A stretch of DNA of 64,000 nucleotides from Marinobacter antarcticus (lineage in GTDB: Bacteria; Pseudomonadota; Gammaproteobacteria; Pseudomonadales; Oleiphilaceae): the NCBI RefSeq assembly GCF_900142385.1, contig NZ_FRAQ01000001.1:2108001-2172000 (forward strand), written 5' to 3'. The position numbers were made by a program, and so were the translations under genes. The notes beneath the pieces were generated by a model. That model had not been told where the DNA came from and did not search any database. It saw only the letters and a program-made list of their open reading frames with translations. Below, in pieces: positions 16,343 to 27,523 of the stretch. Numbering within the stretch: the first letter of the stretch is position 1; every line of letters begins with the position of its first letter.

Positions 16343-18413
16343 TCGCGGCGCTCAGCTGACTGCGGTTGTATGGCTTCGTGATGTAGTCATTCATGCCGCA
16401 GGCAAAGCAGTCATCCCTGTCGCCCTGCATCACATTGGCCGTAACAGCTATCACGGGCAGCTCACGCCACGCCGGGTTTTTGCGGATCCTTCGCGTCGTT
16501 TCAAAGCCGTCCATCACCGGCATCTGGCAGTCCATGAGCACCAGATCGTAATGCCGCTGCTCAAGTGCCTTAATCGCCAGCTCACCGTTTTCTGTTACAT
16601 CTGCATAGTGCCCCATTTTTTTCAGTAACGTGCTCGCCAATATCTGGTTTACTTCGTTGTCTTCGACCAACAGTATCCGAAGCGCCCGTTGTTGTGGAGC
16701 ACCCGGGGTCTCGTTGGTAGAGACCGGTAGGTGTCCCGTGTCTGCGGTGATCTCTGCACGCAGCGACGAAACGATGCTTTCGGGCAATTCAGCGCGCCGA
16801 GAAATCTCTTGTGAGCTCTCTTGAGAATTCTCTTGAAAGCCGTAGCTATTCAGGTTGCTGTATACGGGCAAGGGCACAGTGATGGTAAACCGGGTTCCCT
16901 GTTGCTCCTTCGAGTCGACCTTTATTTCGCCGTGCATACGCTCAACAAGCTGGCGGCACAGCGTAAGACCCAACCCTGTGCCGCCATACAGGCGTGTGGT
17001 TTGTGTGTCGGCCTGGGAGAACGGGGAGAATATCCGGCGCAGGCCTTCTTTGCTCATACCGATACCGGTATCGCTCACATCGATGGTCAGAATGCCGGCG
17101 GAATAGTGAGCGGTTATACAGACGCTGCCGGAGTCGGTAAATTTGATGGCATTACTTAGCAGGTTGTTGAGGATCTGGCGAATACGGGTCGGGTCGCCCA
17201 GAAAACGGCTGGGGAAACCCAAGTCGGTTTCTGCAATCAGATCGATGCCTTTCTTGCGGGCCTGCTGAGTATGCAACGTTGCGCATTCTTCGATCAGCCT
17301 ATGCATATCAAACGGAATATGTTCCAGGTTGAGCTTTCCGGCTTCAACCTTGGAAATGTCCAGAATGTCATTGAGTATACTGAGCAGGCTTTCGCCGGCC
17401 GACAGCGCGATCTGAAGGCGATGACGCTTCGCGGAGTCTTGCTCCCCCTCCAGTGCGAGCCCCAGCATGCCGAGCACGCCGTTCAGTGGCGTACGTATTT
17501 CGTGGCTCATGCTCGCCAGAAAGTTGGCCCTGGCCCTGGCCCTGCGCATGGCATCTTCCTTGGCTTTTACCAGTGCCCGGTTGCCCCTTTGCAGCGCCTG
17601 GTTTTTATCCGATATTTCCCGGGTCCGGCTTTCGACTTCCTGCTCCAGCTCGCTGGAATAGTTCTTCATGGTGCTTTCTGCCATGCGGAGCTGGGCCAGA
17701 GTGAGGTCAATGGTTTCCAAGTGCTGATTGATGATCCCCACCATCGTGCCGATTTCATCGTGCTGATGGCCCGGGGGGGTGGGCAAACGGATTTTTTCTG
17801 GTGAGCTGGCCTTGACCTCGCTCAGTGCGCCGATAACGCTGAGCATTGGCCGCGTCAGAATCAGATAGAAAATACCAAGCAGTGACGCAGAGAGAATCAG
17901 GCTTTTCAAAAGCCCGCTGATCAGCGTGTAACTCGCGCGCTCCAGAAACTGTAAGCCATAGTGGTAAGTATCAATCGTCAATACAAGCTGGCCGAGAGGG
18001 AGATTGTTGAGCTGTGAAACACGCAGTTCCCGGCTGAAGACCCGGCTGGCACCAAACAGTTCGTCACTGATCCAGCGATATGGCGAAACAGGGCTGCTCT
18101 TGCTGGCAGCAGCCATGGTGCTGTTTTCGCTATCGACAATTCTGGCGTCAATGGTCGCGGGGTGCCTGAGAAGGCCATCGAGCAGCTCTTCTGCCAGTCG
18201 CACATCAATGTTGTAGGCAATCTGGGAGGCAGGATTATGGCTGACTTCAATCAGTGCCTGAATGTCCTCCTCCATGGAATGACGGGCGCCGAAGTAGTCC
18301 AGGGTGATCTGTACAACGTTAAGGACAAGCCCCAACACCATGGCGATCAGCACCGTATCGCGGGTGAGCCGGTAGGAAAGCCGGTGTTTGAAGCCTTTGG
18401 TCACGGATGTCAC
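16308..18413 (-). CDS. Hybrid sensor histidine kinase/response regulator, BarA-like
   Basis: The 701-residue protein has a membrane helix at about 20-42, a periplasmic region to about 160, a second helix (166-187), a HAMP domain, a coiled coil (about 245-290), a HisKA domain with phosphoacceptor H304 in SMSHEIRTPLNG, a HATPase domain with N-, G1- and G2-box residues (NLLSNAIKF, DTGIG, GGTGLGL) and a receiver domain with the acceptor aspartate near 628 (VLMDCQMPVMDGFE). It resembles BarA/GacS but ends after the receiver and lacks the Hpt domain, so a separate Hpt protein would be needed for a full relay. The signal is unknown. Confidence 0.9.
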   Translation of the reverse strand: MTSVTKGFKHRLSYRLTRDTVLIAMVLGLVLNVVQITLDYFGARHSMEEDIQALIEVSHNPASQIAYNIDVRLAEELLDGLLRHPATIDARIVDSENSTMAAASKSSPVSPYRWISDELFGASRVFSRELRVSQLNNLPLGQLVLTIDTYHYGLQFLERASYTLISGLLKSLILSASLLGIFYLILTRPMLSVIGALSEVKASSPEKIRLPTPPGHQHDEIGTMVGIINQHLETIDLTLAQLRMAESTMKNYSSELEQEVESRTREISDKNQALQRGNRALVKAKEDAMRRARARANFLASMSHEIRTPLNGVLGMLGLALEGEQDSAKRHRLQIALSAGESLLSILNDILDISKVEAGKLNLEHIPFDMHRLIEECATLHTQQARKKGIDLIAETDLGFPSRFLGDPTRIRQILNNLLSNAIKFTDSGSVCITAHYSAGILTIDVSDTGIGMSKEGLRRIFSPFSQADTQTTRLYGGTGLGLTLCRQLVERMHGEIKVDSKEQQGTRFTITVPLPVYSNLNSYGFQENSQESSQEISRRAELPESIVSSLRAEITADTGHLPVSTNETPGAPQQRALRILLVEDNEVNQILASTLLKKMGHYADVTENGELAIKALEQRHYDLVLMDCQMPVMDGFETTRRIRKNPAWRELPVIAVTANVMQGDRDDCFACGMNDYITKPYNRSQLSAAIMRWAPFPAPQ

Positions 18414-18454
18414 TGTCCCTGTTTGCGGGCAGTTACATTGCCCGGCTCACGCAT

Positions 18455-19228
18455 TCAGTCGTCGTAGTCGGCTTTTTTCTTCCATTCTTCATCATGAAGA
18501 AAGCTGTCCCACTGTTTATCCATTTTGGACTGGGATTCCACAGAGTCACTGCCATCGCCACCCGCGCTCATAGCTTCCAGTTCCTTTATCCGGATGCGGA
18601 AGCTCTTGACGGCTTTCATGGCAAGCGGGTTGTCCCGGGACTTGCCCATTTCTGTGCTGGCCAGGTGATAGGAGTGGATTGCTTTTCGTATCTCGTTCTG
18701 TCGGATATGGTCGCGGGCCTGGAAAACGTGAAGATCCGCGTGGGTTTTGTGGACCAGAAAAAGGACAAACTTCAGGTTCTTCTTGGCGGTTGCGCCATCT
18801 ATGCGGCCACTTTTGTGCATGGCTTCGATCATCTTGAACAGATTTTGCAGAAGATCTTTAACGTATGCGGATTTTTCGGGCGAATCGATCTTTACGGGCC
18901 GCACGTCATCCCGGTTTTCCCGAATCTGGGTTTTCCGCTGTAATGTGGCCTCACGCCATTGCTCTACCGGCAGACTGGATTTAAGCCCTGCAAGGTCATT
19001 ACAGACATCTTCCATGCGTTTAAGCAGTAACAGCTTCAGGTCCGGTGTCAGATATTGCCCGGGAAGCTCCGAGAGCAGGCGGTTGCACCTTTTGTAGCTG
19101 TCCTCCAGTGCAGTAATTTTGCGAACACGCTCAATCCGTGCCTTCTCGCGCATCTGACTAATCACAATAACGACGATCGAAATCACAACGATGGCCGCTA
19201 AGGCAAGGACAATGGTAATGGTATTCAT
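18455..19228 (-). CDS. Membrane-anchored coiled-coil protein of unknown function
   Basis: I do not recognise this 257-residue protein. It has one N-terminal membrane helix (about 4-24, VLALAAIVVISIVVIVI) followed by a long charged, mainly helical cytoplasmic region with heptad-like stretches, and an acidic C-terminus (DEEWKKKADYDD). The frame is open upstream to 19300, but the ATG at 19228 puts the hydrophobic segment at the N-terminus as expected for an anchor. It lies 41 bases upstream of the hybrid kinase gene on the same strand, so co-transcription is possible and a signalling partnership is a guess only. Confidence 0.75.
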   Translation of the reverse strand: MNTITIVLALAAIVVISIVVIVISQMREKARIERVRKITALEDSYKRCNRLLSELPGQYLTPDLKLLLLKRMEDVCNDLAGLKSSLPVEQWREATLQRKTQIRENRDDVRPVKIDSPEKSAYVKDLLQNLFKMIEAMHKSGRIDGATAKKNLKFVLFLVHKTHADLHVFQARDHIRQNEIRKAIHSYHLASTEMGKSRDNPLAMKAVKSFRIRIKELEAMSAGGDGSDSVESQSKMDKQWDSFLHDEEWKKKADYDD

Positions 19229-19472
19229 GTTTGCGCAATGGCTCCGGCTTTTGGGCAAGTCACGCCTGGTACAGGATTCTGACCTCATATGCCGATACAT
19301 CAGGCAACTGAAAGAAAGATTATCAGAAATTCGGCATTGAATCTGAAATCAAATGTGAAAGATCGGCTTCCGTATAGTTTTTGTGAATTATTTTTATCCT
19401 GTATATTGTTTTAATGAATGGTCGCTTGGGTTGCGCCAGGCTGAAGGTCTCTTTCCTGCCCCGGAGTTGTTC

Positions 19473-20483
19473 ATGGATATTTCCCGCATCGATCTCAATC
19501 TTCTTGTTTATCTGGATGTATTGCTCAGGGAGCGCAATGTCACCAAGGCAGCAAACCATCTTGGCATTACCCAGCCGGCTATGAGTAACAGTTTGCGCCG
19601 TTTGCGTGATCTGTTCAGTGATCCCTTGTTGGTGCGGACGAGCGAGGGCATGACCGCCACAGAACGGGCGCGGGAACTGCAGCCATTGGTCAGAAGTATC
19701 CTTTCAGATATTGAGCAGGCGGTACAGGAAAAGACGCCGTTTGCGGCCCTGGAGAGCCAGAGAGTATTTCGCATCATGGCCAGTGATTATGCCGAATCCT
19801 GTCTTATGCCCCGGGTTTTACGGCGGATCCGCCAAGAGGCGCCACACGTAACGCTCGATGTGCTCACCCCGAGTGATGTGAGCTTTCTGGACGTGGAGCA
19901 GGGCCGCCTTGATATGGCGATCAACCGGTTCGACAAGATTCCTCAGTCGTTTCACCAGAAGACCCTCTGGATCGAATACTTTGCCTGCCTGATGAACGCT
20001 CGCAACCCGATACTGAAAGAGCCTTTCACACTGGATACTTACCTGGATGCCAGCCATATCTGGGTCAGTAAAACCGGATTTGGCGTGGGTGTCGGGGTAA
20101 ACCCGAAAGACGTCCAGCGCCTTGGATGGGTTGATGAGGCTTTGTCGAGAATGGGGAGCAAACGACAGATCTCAGTGTTTACCCGCCATTATCAGTCGGC
20201 CATGCTGCTGGCGGAACAGCACGATCTTATTGCCACGCTTCCATCCCGGGCGGCCTGGCTGCAAAAAGACAACGCTAACCTGGTGGTGAAGATCCCGCCC
20301 TTCGATATCCCGCCTTTTGAGCTAAAAATGGCATGGAGCCCGCTGTTGCAGCACAACTCTGATCACCAGTGGCTTCGTAGGCTGATTTCAGACGTTGCGG
20401 AAGAAGTCGATGAGGAATTCGCACCTTTTGGCGCCCGCTTTGAATCTGTGGACGCGCCTCTGGCGCATCAGTCAGAGCGGTAG
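19473..20483 (+). CDS. LysR-family transcriptional regulator
   Basis: The 336-residue protein has an N-terminal winged-helix domain (residues 5-65, VTKAANHLGITQPAMSNSLRRLRDLF) and a C-terminal periplasmic-binding-like effector domain of the NodD/NahR-like type. The ATG at 19473 (MDISRIDLNLL) fits the family start; the open frame from the GTG at 19383 adds a segment without family character. It is divergent from the unknown 257-residue protein gene across 244 bases, so that gene or the regulator itself may be the target. The inducer is unknown. Its 3' end overlaps the convergent GNAT gene by 12 bases. Confidence 0.92.
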   Translation: MDISRIDLNLLVYLDVLLRERNVTKAANHLGITQPAMSNSLRRLRDLFSDPLLVRTSEGMTATERARELQPLVRSILSDIEQAVQEKTPFAALESQRVFRIMASDYAESCLMPRVLRRIRQEAPHVTLDVLTPSDVSFLDVEQGRLDMAINRFDKIPQSFHQKTLWIEYFACLMNARNPILKEPFTLDTYLDASHIWVSKTGFGVGVGVNPKDVQRLGWVDEALSRMGSKRQISVFTRHYQSAMLLAEQHDLIATLPSRAAWLQKDNANLVVKIPPFDIPPFELKMAWSPLLQHNSDHQWLRRLISDVAEEVDEEFAPFGARFESVDAPLAHQSER

Positions 20484-21440
20484 CTCACGCAGTTCAAGCG
20501 ATCGGCGCCCGGCGTCCCACATGCGCTGGAAGTTTTCCGACAGTAACCTTACACGACCACTGTCTGCGAACCCGGCAAACCCTGAAGGCCGGGTGAAGTC
20601 GTGCCGGTACACCACGCCTTCCCGATCTGCGATAATAAATGGCTGATCTTCATGGGGGTAGTCACTGTTGACCAGTCTCAGTTCAATACGGCTGGGTAGC
20701 CGTCGCATCAGTTCAACCAGCTGGTGGCGGCGCTTTACCAGAGGCTGGTCGTCATGGATGAGCAGGCGTATTTCGCTAAGCCTGTGGCGACGTGCAAGGC
20801 TTGATACCAGCTCCCTGAACCTGTAGCGATCATAACGATCGTGATCCAGTATTCGGTCATACAGCCACAGCCGCTGACCTGCCTGGCCAACCATGGAATC
20901 CATCAGATCGAGCATGCTGCTTTCGTTATCGAAGAGCCAGGGTTGCGTGTCCGCACCGAGCAGCATGGGGCGGAATCTCTTGGAGTCGACCTGCTCTTGA
21001 ATCAGCGCCGGAGCAAGGCAGCGCATGTCGAGATGGGGGATACCAGCATCATCGTAAGGTTCTGAGCAAACATGGAAGCCGGCCCGCTGATAGAAGGCTA
21101 TAGCGTGTTGCTGGGCAGAGAGCTTCAGCTCCTGATACTGCCCGGCAGATTCGGTGATCAGATGCCGGAGCAGGGCTTCACCAATACCACGACCCCGGAA
21201 TTCCGGCAGGATGGCCATGCGACCGATGTGGCCAGTTTCGCCCAGGGTTGAGAACAGCCGGGCTACGCCAGCCGGTGTGTTGTCCGGCAGAACCGCGAGA
21301 AAATGATCGGCAATTTCGTCTGTATCGTCCCATTCCAGCTCAGGTGGAACGCTTTGTTCTTCCACAAATACTTTCTGGCGGATGCTCCGGATATGTCCCG
21401 GGGCAAGCTGCCAGCTGTATTTTCGAATCCGGACGGTCAT
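20472..21440 (-). CDS. GNAT N-acetyltransferase fused to a phospholipase D-like C-terminal domain
   Basis: Residues 1-150 form a GNAT domain with the acetyl-CoA loop ILPEFRGRGIGEALL near 76-90. Residues 160-322 form a second domain with a DDQPLVKRRH-type segment and an arrangement recalling the inactive PLD-like (DUF7931) domains, without two clear HKD motifs. Such fusions occur in marine gammaproteobacteria and pseudomonads next to trmU-purB genes. The acetyl acceptor is unknown. It lies four bases downstream of roxA on the same strand, so both are probably co-transcribed. Confidence 0.82.
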   Translation of the reverse strand: MTVRIRKYSWQLAPGHIRSIRQKVFVEEQSVPPELEWDDTDEIADHFLAVLPDNTPAGVARLFSTLGETGHIGRMAILPEFRGRGIGEALLRHLITESAGQYQELKLSAQQHAIAFYQRAGFHVCSEPYDDAGIPHLDMRCLAPALIQEQVDSKRFRPMLLGADTQPWLFDNESSMLDLMDSMVGQAGQRLWLYDRILDHDRYDRYRFRELVSSLARRHRLSEIRLLIHDDQPLVKRRHQLVELMRRLPSRIELRLVNSDYPHEDQPFIIADREGVVYRHDFTRPSGFAGFADSGRVRLLSENFQRMWDAGRRSLELRELPL

Positions 21441-21444
21441 GGCA

Positions 21445-22596
21445 TTACTCGAAATACACAGAGCCCTGATTATAAAGATTCGTCAGCAGGCCGAGCAGGG
21501 CAGGATCTCCGGCAAACTGAGCCAGGGCGCTCATATCAATGCGCGCTCCCGAACATAATAAGGGTGCCAACGGGCGGGCATCGCCTTTGAGCAGAAACTG
21601 TTCGCCGTCTGCAAACAGGGCGGTTTCGTCGCTTTCCTCATGAAAAGCAAAGCGGGAACCTTCGTTCCAGCGCAGCTGCTCGCCGGCCCGAATGGCTTCG
21701 GCGAAGTCTTCATCCGAGGCAGGCTCTTCCGCCGGCACCACAACATCCATGCTCTTCGGTGCCGTCGCGTACTGACCAAACCACAGAGCCAGCTGGCGCT
21801 TGTCCTCGAGTTTTTCTGTCAGAACGGCTTGCAGCCGGTCGATAACGCCTGATGCTATCGTACCCGGATTATCCTGAACTTGAAGATCCGGATCATTCAT
21901 GTGATCGGCGGCATCCGACTTGTTGCACAGAAAGTCGGTAAACCCGGTAAGCAGATCCTCGATAGTCGGCGCCCGGAAGCCAACTGAGAGGGTAATGCAA
22001 TCGTCTTCGGCTACACCGTGATGGCCAATGCCCGGCGGAAGGTACAGCATGTCGCCGGGCTCGAGGGTAACCGTTTCTTCGCCTTCCCAGCTGCTGAGTA
22101 TACGCAGTGGCGTGCCTTCCATCCGGGGTGAGGTGTTATCGCATCGGCCGCCGAACGTCCAGCGCCTGTGCCCCTGTGCCTGCAGCAGAAACACATCATA
22201 TTGGTCGTAATGAGGGCCTACGCTGCCGCCCCTGGGTGCATAGCTTGCCATGATGTCATCAAGGCGCCAGTTGGGGACAAAGCGGAAGTGCTCAAGCAGG
22301 TCAGCGACCTCCGGAACCCAGTGATCGAGGCCCTGTACAAGCAAAGTCCAGTCCTGCTCGGGTAACTGGCTGAAGCGTTCTTCCGAGAACGGGCCGTTGT
22401 GCAGCTGCCAGGGCTTGCCATCGTCGTTCTCGATGACGATGCGTGATTCCACGCCTTCTTCACAGGCAAGACCAGCCAGCTCGTCCGCATCGACAGGGCA
22501 CTGAAAGCCGGGGAATGCCTGGCGGATGACCAGCGGTTTTTTTTGCCAGTAGTCCCTCAGAAATTCAGAAGGCGAGAGTCCGCCAAGCATATCCAT
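21445..22596 (-). CDS. roxA: RoxA/YcfD, ribosomal protein uL16 arginine 3-hydroxylase
   Basis: The 383-residue JmjC-fold dioxygenase hydroxylates an arginine of ribosomal protein L16 using Fe(II), 2-oxoglutarate and O2. The iron ligands are visible as HYD in GGSVGPHYDQYDVFLL (about 125) and the distal histidine in PPGIGHHGVAEDD (about 190). The N-terminal segment LRDYWQKKPLVIRQAFP is characteristic of YcfD. The C-terminal part is the winged-helix dimerisation region. A GAGGAAG ribosome site precedes the ATG. It lies 20 bases after purB. Confidence 0.94.
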   Translation of the reverse strand: MDMLGGLSPSEFLRDYWQKKPLVIRQAFPGFQCPVDADELAGLACEEGVESRIVIENDDGKPWQLHNGPFSEERFSQLPEQDWTLLVQGLDHWVPEVADLLEHFRFVPNWRLDDIMASYAPRGGSVGPHYDQYDVFLLQAQGHRRWTFGGRCDNTSPRMEGTPLRILSSWEGEETVTLEPGDMLYLPPGIGHHGVAEDDCITLSVGFRAPTIEDLLTGFTDFLCNKSDAADHMNDPDLQVQDNPGTIASGVIDRLQAVLTEKLEDKRQLALWFGQYATAPKSMDVVVPAEEPASDEDFAEAIRAGEQLRWNEGSRFAFHEESDETALFADGEQFLLKGDARPLAPLLCSGARIDMSALAQFAGDPALLGLLTNLYNQGSVYFE

Positions 22597-22616
22597 CGTT
22601 GTACTTCCTCAATAAT

Positions 22617-24002
<1,386 letters not shown>

Positions 24003-24074
24003 TCAAAGAATCGGTTCAGAAAAAGGAGATGCACCATAATACACCAGCACCGCCGGTGAATCAGTGGTACCGGA

Positions 24075-24719
24075 TCACTTATCAAGTGAGCGGTTCGCTT
24101 GTTCCGCGAGTTCCCGCGCATGCTGAATCACCTTGCGGCGCGACAAGACCAGTTGCCAGCGGCGCCCGCCAGTCTGCCTCCAAAGCACCGCCGAACGAAT
24201 ACCTGCAAGCAGGAGCGCCCTGACTTTGGCGGCATTCTCGTCCCGTTGCAGCAGTGAGGGATTGCCGCTCACCTGAATGCGCTGGCGGAAGGTGCTGATA
24301 GTATCTGTGTAGATAGAGGCCAGGTTACTGATCAGGTTTGTATGGATATAGCCGAAGTGGCTGGCGGTGTGCCGGGCCTGGTCGATACGGCTGCCAATCA
24401 CGTCGAGCATGTCGCTGTGCCGGTTGAGTTTTGATTCCAGATGAATCAGGTTCAGTACGTAACGCAGCACCTCGATATCCTGCTGTTTACTCTGTTCGCT
24501 CATAACCGTTGAGAGCGTGACCAGCCCTTCACGCACATCGGTCAGTTCACCGCCATAGACGTCGAGAGTAGTTGCCGGATTTGTTGCAAACAGCGAGCGC
24601 AGGCACGCCTCCAGGCTGGTATCGTTACAGTGCCCGTTGTTGGCGATTTGCTGAACCAGGTTGGCGGCCTGGAAGACGCCCGCCAACGCCAGTGTCTGAT
24701 CGTGAAGCGATCGGCTCAT
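24075..24719 (-). CDS. hflD: HflD, membrane-associated lysogenisation regulator homologue
   Basis: The 214-residue all-helical protein matches HflD (YcfC). In E. coli it is a peripheral membrane protein that antagonises phage lambda CII; its native role is unclear. The segment [21 protein letters not shown] near the N-terminus is typical. The ATG overlaps the mnmA stop (ATGA), showing translational coupling, and purB follows after 90 bases. Confidence 0.93.
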   Translation of the reverse strand: MSRSLHDQTLALAGVFQAANLVQQIANNGHCNDTSLEACLRSLFATNPATTLDVYGGELTDVREGLVTLSTVMSEQSKQQDIEVLRYVLNLIHLESKLNRHSDMLDVIGSRIDQARHTASHFGYIHTNLISNLASIYTDTISTFRQRIQVSGNPSLLQRDENAAKVRALLLAGIRSAVLWRQTGGRRWQLVLSRRKVIQHARELAEQANRSLDK

Positions 24720-25900
24720 TGGCTTGTTTCCTGATTATGGGAAGAGAGCGAGAGGCGGTCAGGGAGAGTTTCGTCATCACGCCAGGTTTCTGTAATCACT
24801 CCGCCTCCCAGGCAGATCTCGCCGTCATAAAAAACCACAGACTGGCCAGGCGTAACGGCCCTCTGGGACTCATCAAAAACGACTTTGACTCCACCCTCAA
24901 TAACCGTGACTTCGCAATCCTGGTCAGGCTGGCGGTAGCGGGTTTTTGCCTTGCAACGGAATGATTGCGCCGGCGGCTCCCCTGCGATCCAGTCAACCGG
25001 GCCTGATAGCAGCCCCCGCGACAACAGCAGCGGGTGGTGCTTGCCCTGAACGGCGGTCAACACGTTACGCTCCAGGTCTTTTCCGGCCACGTACCACGGA
25101 TCATCTCCAAAGTCGCTGAGCCCGCCAATTCCCAGGCCTTGGCGCTGGCCAATGGTGTGGTACATCAGCCCTTGGTGGCGGCCGATCTTTTTGCCTTCTG
25201 GAGTTTCGATATCACCCGGCTGTGCCGGCAGGTACTGTTTCAGGAAATCGGTGAATTTGCGCTCACCGATAAAGCAGATACCGGTGGAGTCTTTTTTGTC
25301 GTGGGTGACGAGCCCCTGCTGTTCGGCAATCCGGCGTACTTCCGGTTTTTCCAGCTCACCGACCGGGAACAAAGTGCGTGCGATCCGGCCACCGGACACT
25401 GCATGAAGGAAGTAGCTCTGATCCTTGTTTGCATCGAGGCCTTTTAATAAAAGCGCTTTGCCTGATCCATCTGCAAGCGGGCGCTGGCGGGTGTAGTGCC
25501 CCGTGGCGATATAGTCCGCTCCGAGTGTTATTGCATAGTCGAGAAAGGCCCGGAACTTGACCTCTTTGTTGCACAGAATGTCCGGGTTAGGGGTGCGACC
25601 CGCCTGGTACTCAGAAAGGAAGTGCTCGAAAACGCGATCCCAGTATTCGGCTGCGAAGCTTGCGGTATGGAGCTTGATGCCGATAGCATCCGAGACCGCC
25701 TGAGCGTCTGCCAGGTCGGTCATGGCCGTACAGTATTCGGTACCGTCATCTTCGTCCCAGTTCTTCATGAACAGGCCTTCGACCTGATAGCCCTGATCTT
25801 TTAGTAGCCAGGCCGCGACCGAGGAATCAACACCGCCGGACATGCCGACGATGACGCGTGTGTTCTCCGGGGAGCGGGCTTCGGATGATGGATTTGTCAT
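24716..25900 (-). CDS. mnmA: MnmA (TrmU), tRNA 2-thiouridylase
   Basis: The 394-residue enzyme installs sulfur at C2 of uridine 34 in tRNA Lys, Glu and Gln. The P-loop [15 protein letters not shown] near 20, catalytic cysteines in [13 protein letters not shown] (about 108) and [12 protein letters not shown] (about 205) are all present. The ATG at 25900 was preferred over an in-frame GTG at 25915; neither has a strong ribosome site. It heads the mnmA-hflD-purB group. TusA, its upstream sulfur donor route, is at 8.0 kb. Confidence 0.96.
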   Translation of the reverse strand: MTNPSSEARSPENTRVIVGMSGGVDSSVAAWLLKDQGYQVEGLFMKNWDEDDGTEYCTAMTDLADAQAVSDAIGIKLHTASFAAEYWDRVFEHFLSEYQAGRTPNPDILCNKEVKFRAFLDYAITLGADYIATGHYTRQRPLADGSGKALLLKGLDANKDQSYFLHAVSGGRIARTLFPVGELEKPEVRRIAEQQGLVTHDKKDSTGICFIGERKFTDFLKQYLPAQPGDIETPEGKKIGRHQGLMYHTIGQRQGLGIGGLSDFGDDPWYVAGKDLERNVLTAVQGKHHPLLLSRGLLSGPVDWIAGEPPAQSFRCKAKTRYRQPDQDCEVTVIEGGVKVVFDESQRAVTPGQSVVFYDGEICLGGGVITETWRDDETLPDRLSLSSHNQETSQ

Positions 25901-25951
25901 GACAGTTCTGGGCACCGGTGAAAAACGCGGGAGTTTACCATTTTGTGCCGG

Positions 25952-26401
25952 TTACGTCTGCGAGTCTGCAATTACGTCCAACGGATAGCAGCGACCTTTT
26001 CGGTAATCCTCTATACTTTTGACAACCAGCGGGCTGCGGAGTTTGTTGCCCAGCTGACGGATGTCTTCCAGCGATAACCAGTGGGCTGCGATTATGCCAG
26101 TGTCCAGCTCTTCGGTTACCCGTTGGCGAGCTTTTCCTATGAAGCAAAAACGATAATAGGTTACGCCGTTTGCCGGTGCCTTGTAGGTATAAAGCCCTAG
26201 AAAGTGCTCTGGTTCGACTTCCCAGCCGGTTTCCTCAAGAGCTTCCCGTCGCACGGCGTCGAGAATGGCTTCGTCTTCTTCAACGTGCCCGGCAGGCTGA
26301 TTGAATACAATCCGCCCGTTACTGTGTTCTTCAACCATCAGGAAGCGGCCCTGTGAATCTTCAACAACCACGGCTACCGTGGCATGGGGTGTCCAGGTCA
26401 T
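25952..26401 (-). CDS. nudJ: Nudix hydrolase, NudJ-like
   Basis: The 149-residue protein has a complete Nudix box at about 38-60, with GHVEEDEAI, the [12 protein letters not shown] core and all metal-binding glutamates. NudJ hydrolyses nucleoside tri- and diphosphates and the thiamine precursor HMP-PP, which may be its physiological substrate. Its ATG overlaps the upstream rluE-type gene by four bases (ATGA). Subfamily assignment rests on gene context with mnmA and length, so NudJ is likely but not proven. Confidence 0.9.
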   Translation of the reverse strand: MTWTPHATVAVVVEDSQGRFLMVEEHSNGRIVFNQPAGHVEEDEAILDAVRREALEETGWEVEPEHFLGLYTYKAPANGVTYYRFCFIGKARQRVTEELDTGIIAAHWLSLEDIRQLGNKLRSPLVVKSIEDYRKGRCYPLDVIADSQT

Positions 26402-27036
26402 GATCTTCGGGTCCTCCGTGGCGTTTTGACAGATCGGGCTCGCGTCGCTTGCTTTCCGGGTTGCGGGGCTGCTGGCAGATTGACAGAGATTTTTCGGTAG
26501 GTGCCCGGCTCAAGCCCGTCGAGCGACCAGTCACCAATACGATAGCGGATCAACCGTAATGTTGGAAAGCCGACGGCAGCGGTCATCCGCCGCACCTGCC
26601 TGTTGCGCCCTTCGGTTATGATCAGTTCCAGCCAACTGGTAGGTATCGTATCGCGCCTGCGCACCGGTGGAACTCTGGGCCACAGTTCCGGCTCCTTCAT
26701 TCTGCGAGCTTTTGCCGGCCGGGTGCGGCCGTCTTTAAGCGTAACGCCGGCCGAAAGTGCTTCTACGGCGCTTGCGGAAATATTGCCTTCAACCTGCACC
26801 CAGTAGGTTTTTGGCGTCTTCTGGGCCGGCGCCGCAATACGATGCTGTAAGGGGCCGTCGCTGGTCAGCAGAAGAAGGCCTTCGGAATCGAAATCCAGTC
26901 GCCCGGCAGGGTAGATGTCAGGGATGCGGATCCAGTCAGCCAGGGTCGCGCGGGGGTTCTGCCCGGCGGCTGTGCACTCATCCGTAAACTGGCAGAGTAC
27001 CTGGAACGGTTTGTTAAAAAGGATGAGTTCAGCCAT
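26398..27036 (-). CDS. rluE: RluE-type 23S rRNA pseudouridine synthase
   Basis: The 212-residue protein belongs to the RsuA/RluE family: no S4 domain, catalytic aspartate in [15 protein letters not shown] near 53, and conserved [12 protein letters not shown] and [19 protein letters not shown] segments. RluE modifies U2457 of 23S rRNA. The ATG at 27036 ([11 protein letters not shown]) has a GGGAG ribosome site; the frame is open upstream but the extra residues lack family character. It is coupled to the Nudix gene by overlap. Confidence 0.92.
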   Translation of the reverse strand: MAELILFNKPFQVLCQFTDECTAAGQNPRATLADWIRIPDIYPAGRLDFDSEGLLLLTSDGPLQHRIAAPAQKTPKTYWVQVEGNISASAVEALSAGVTLKDGRTRPAKARRMKEPELWPRVPPVRRRDTIPTSWLELIITEGRNRQVRRMTAAVGFPTLRLIRYRIGDWSLDGLEPGTYRKISVNLPAAPQPGKQATRARSVKTPRRTRRS

Positions 27037-27211
27037 GGAGGAAGCTCCCGGGCAGGTTAAAATAAAATCAGAGGGGAAGGGTACGTAGAAAAAGCGGCGT
27101 TTGAAAGCGCAAGACAAGCACTATATCTCGCCCACAGTATTACAGGGCAAACCCCGCCGGCTTTATCCGGCAGGAGTGCTCAGCAACTTTAAGGCTGGCC
27201 TGGTATGCGTT

Positions 27212-27523
27212 TCAGGCGTTCGCCGCGCGGGGAGGATAGTCCCCGCTTTCTTCATCAGCTGTTCCGGACGTCTGTTTCAGGGACTCTGACGTGTCTGCCT
27301 GGGCCTGCGATCCGGTCGATTCCTCGGGTATGATGTTAATAGCATGCACACCCTTGTCACTGGGTTTCTTGTCGAAATTGACTGCCTGACCTGCTTTTAA
27401 CGTCTTGTAACCGTCCATCTGGACTGACGAAAAGTGGGCAAACAGGTCGTCACTGCAGCCATCCTCTATGATGAAACCGTACCCTTTGGCATTGTTGAAC
27501 CACTTTACTTTGCCTTTTGGCAT
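27212..27523 (-). CDS. Cold-shock-domain protein with C-terminal tail
   Basis: The 103-residue protein has a cold-shock domain at 1-68 with RNP1 (KGYGFI) and RNP2-like (LFAHFSSV) motifs, followed by a 35-residue acidic, low-complexity tail rich in Ser, Thr, Glu and Gln. Its position divergent from clpS matches cspD in related genomes, and CspD is known to inhibit replication initiation in stationary phase. The tail is longer than in E. coli CspD (74 residues). The name cspD is contextual, so I leave the symbol empty. Confidence 0.85.
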   Translation of the reverse strand: MPKGKVKWFNNAKGYGFIIEDGCSDDLFAHFSSVQMDGYKTLKAGQAVNFDKKPSDKGVHAINIIPEESTGSQAQADTSESLKQTSGTADEESGDYPPRAANA

